Part shown: positions 5,838 through 6,287 of the stretch, piece by piece
Numbering within the stretch: the stretch's first letter is position 1
How the letters are laid out: each line of letters starts with the position of its first letter
Source of the DNA: Chitinophagaceae bacterium
GTDB lineage: Bacteria > Bacteroidota > Bacteroidia > Chitinophagales > Chitinophagaceae
Reading direction: 5' to 3'
Length of the DNA stretch: 6,287 bases
Assembly (NCBI GenBank): GCA_020853515.1
Contig: JADYYU010000057.1
Coordinates: 1 to 6,287, forward strand
Program-made: the position numbers and the translations under genes
Notes under the pieces: generated by a model
What the model was told of the DNA's origin: nothing
The model's input: only the letters and a program-made list of their open reading frames with translations
The model's database searches: none

Positions 5838-6287
5838 ATGGCAGACGTAAAAACAGCTGTTCCGAGTACAGCAAATTCAAATCAAAAAGGGTCAAACTCA
5901 ATGATGCTTAACTTAATCATTGTGGTGGTTTGCGTTGTAATAGCGCATATTTTATTTCATGTTGTGTTTAGTACACAATTTATTGATGCTGAAAAGCATA
6001 AAGCAAAAAACATCTTTGGCACCATGTATCAGGGTGGCTGGGTTGTACCTATTTTGATTTCCACCTTCTTTGTGATGTTGTCTTTCCTGATCGAAAGAAC
6101 GCTGACCATTTTTAAAGCAAGAGGTAAAATGGGCAATGCTGAGTTCATTAAAAAAGTACAGTTTCATTTATCCACTAAAAACGTTGATGCTGCCATTGCG
6201 GAATGCGACCGTCGGCAGGAAGTGTAGGTAATGTAATGAAAGCAGGTCTGAAAAAATACAAAGAAATGACCACCAATACCACGTTCG
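5838..6287 (+). CDS. MotA/TolQ/ExbB proton channel family protein (partial, frame broken near 6218)
   Basis: ExbB/TolQ channels form pentamers in the inner membrane. With ExbD/TolR they use proton flow to energise TonB-dependent outer-membrane transport or Tol function. From the ATG at 5838 the frame runs 129 codons to a TAG at 6225-6227, but this is not a natural end. There is a polar N-terminal tail (1-22), TM1 (about 23-45), a loop, TM2 (about 68-86) ending in FLIERTLTIFKARGK, then the cytoplasmic helix region NAEFIKKVQFHL...AAIAECDRRQ. From 6218 the -1 frame continues without a stop to the window edge as GSVGNVMKAGLKKYKEMTT, which is the expected family continuation (CDxQxGSVxNVxKAGL). 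One missing G between 6216 and 6220 explains the break. TM3 and the rest lie outside the window. Either the gene is inactivated or the base is a sequencing/assembly error, which I consider more likely. ExbB and TolQ cannot be told apart here. Confidence 0.88.
6216..6227 (+). other. Frameshift site (apparent one-base deletion) and premature stop in the ExbB-type gene
   Basis: The reading frame gives CAG GAA GTG TAG (Q-E-V-stop). Adding one G gives CAG GGA AGT GTA (Q-G-S-V), which restores the family motif and joins the open downstream frame. The G-run is two bases here where three are expected. Homology on both sides of the break is directly visible in the two frames. Confidence 0.85.

Noticed and set aside
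5952..6167. 71-codon minus-strand frame opposite the ExbB-type gene
   Set aside because: The plus strand has clear channel-protein homology, and the antisense product shows no recognisable features.
6213..6221. Programmed -1 frameshifting in the ExbB-type gene
   Set aside because: No X-XXY-YYZ slippery heptamer or obvious stimulatory hairpin is visible, and ExbB/TolQ genes are not known to use recoding.

Overview
The window looks like chromosomal DNA from a member of the Bacteroidota, most likely near the Chitinophagales. The reasons are moderately AT-rich genes, starts with no Shine-Dalgarno sequence, promoters matching the Bacteroidota pattern (TTG, about 19 bases, TAnnTTTG), a Bacteroidota-type lipoprotein, a half-size TauE-family permease, and an ExbB-type channel with a long N-terminal tail. 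The family level is inferred from style and not proven.

Layout. Bases 1-427 (minus strand) hold the first 142 residues of RuvA; its C-terminus lies outside the window. A 230-base intergenic region follows, with one -7 box facing each way and a small GC-rich dyad. Bases 658-4787 (plus strand) hold three membrane-protein genes that look like one operon: a membrane-anchored glycerophosphodiester-phosphodiesterase-like protein, an LtaS/OpgB-like alkaline-phosphatase-superfamily enzyme, and a GT-C-type polytopic glycosyltransferase-like protein. The first two are separated by one base and the last two by 34. Facing them on the minus strand, only 17 bases away, are a small lipoprotein (4805-5191) and upstream of it a half-size TauE/SafE permease (5299-5673). 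After a 164-base AT-rich divergent region with a textbook promoter, a MotA/TolQ/ExbB channel gene starts at 5838 (plus strand) and runs to the window edge. Its reading frame is broken near 6218 by what looks like a single missing G.

How the genes fit together. The most suggestive unit is the three-gene cluster. A phosphodiester-cleaving fold, a phosphoglycerol- or phospholipid-headgroup-transferase fold and a lipid-linked-sugar glycosyltransferase fold side by side suggest synthesis, decoration or turnover of an envelope glycolipid or glycan carrying phosphodiester groups. Gram-negative Bacteroidota do not make classical lipoteichoic acid, so the product cannot be named from sequence. The other genes are common chromosomal genes: DNA repair, anion export, and energy supply for outer-membrane transport. 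I saw no mobile element, CRISPR array, tRNA or rRNA.
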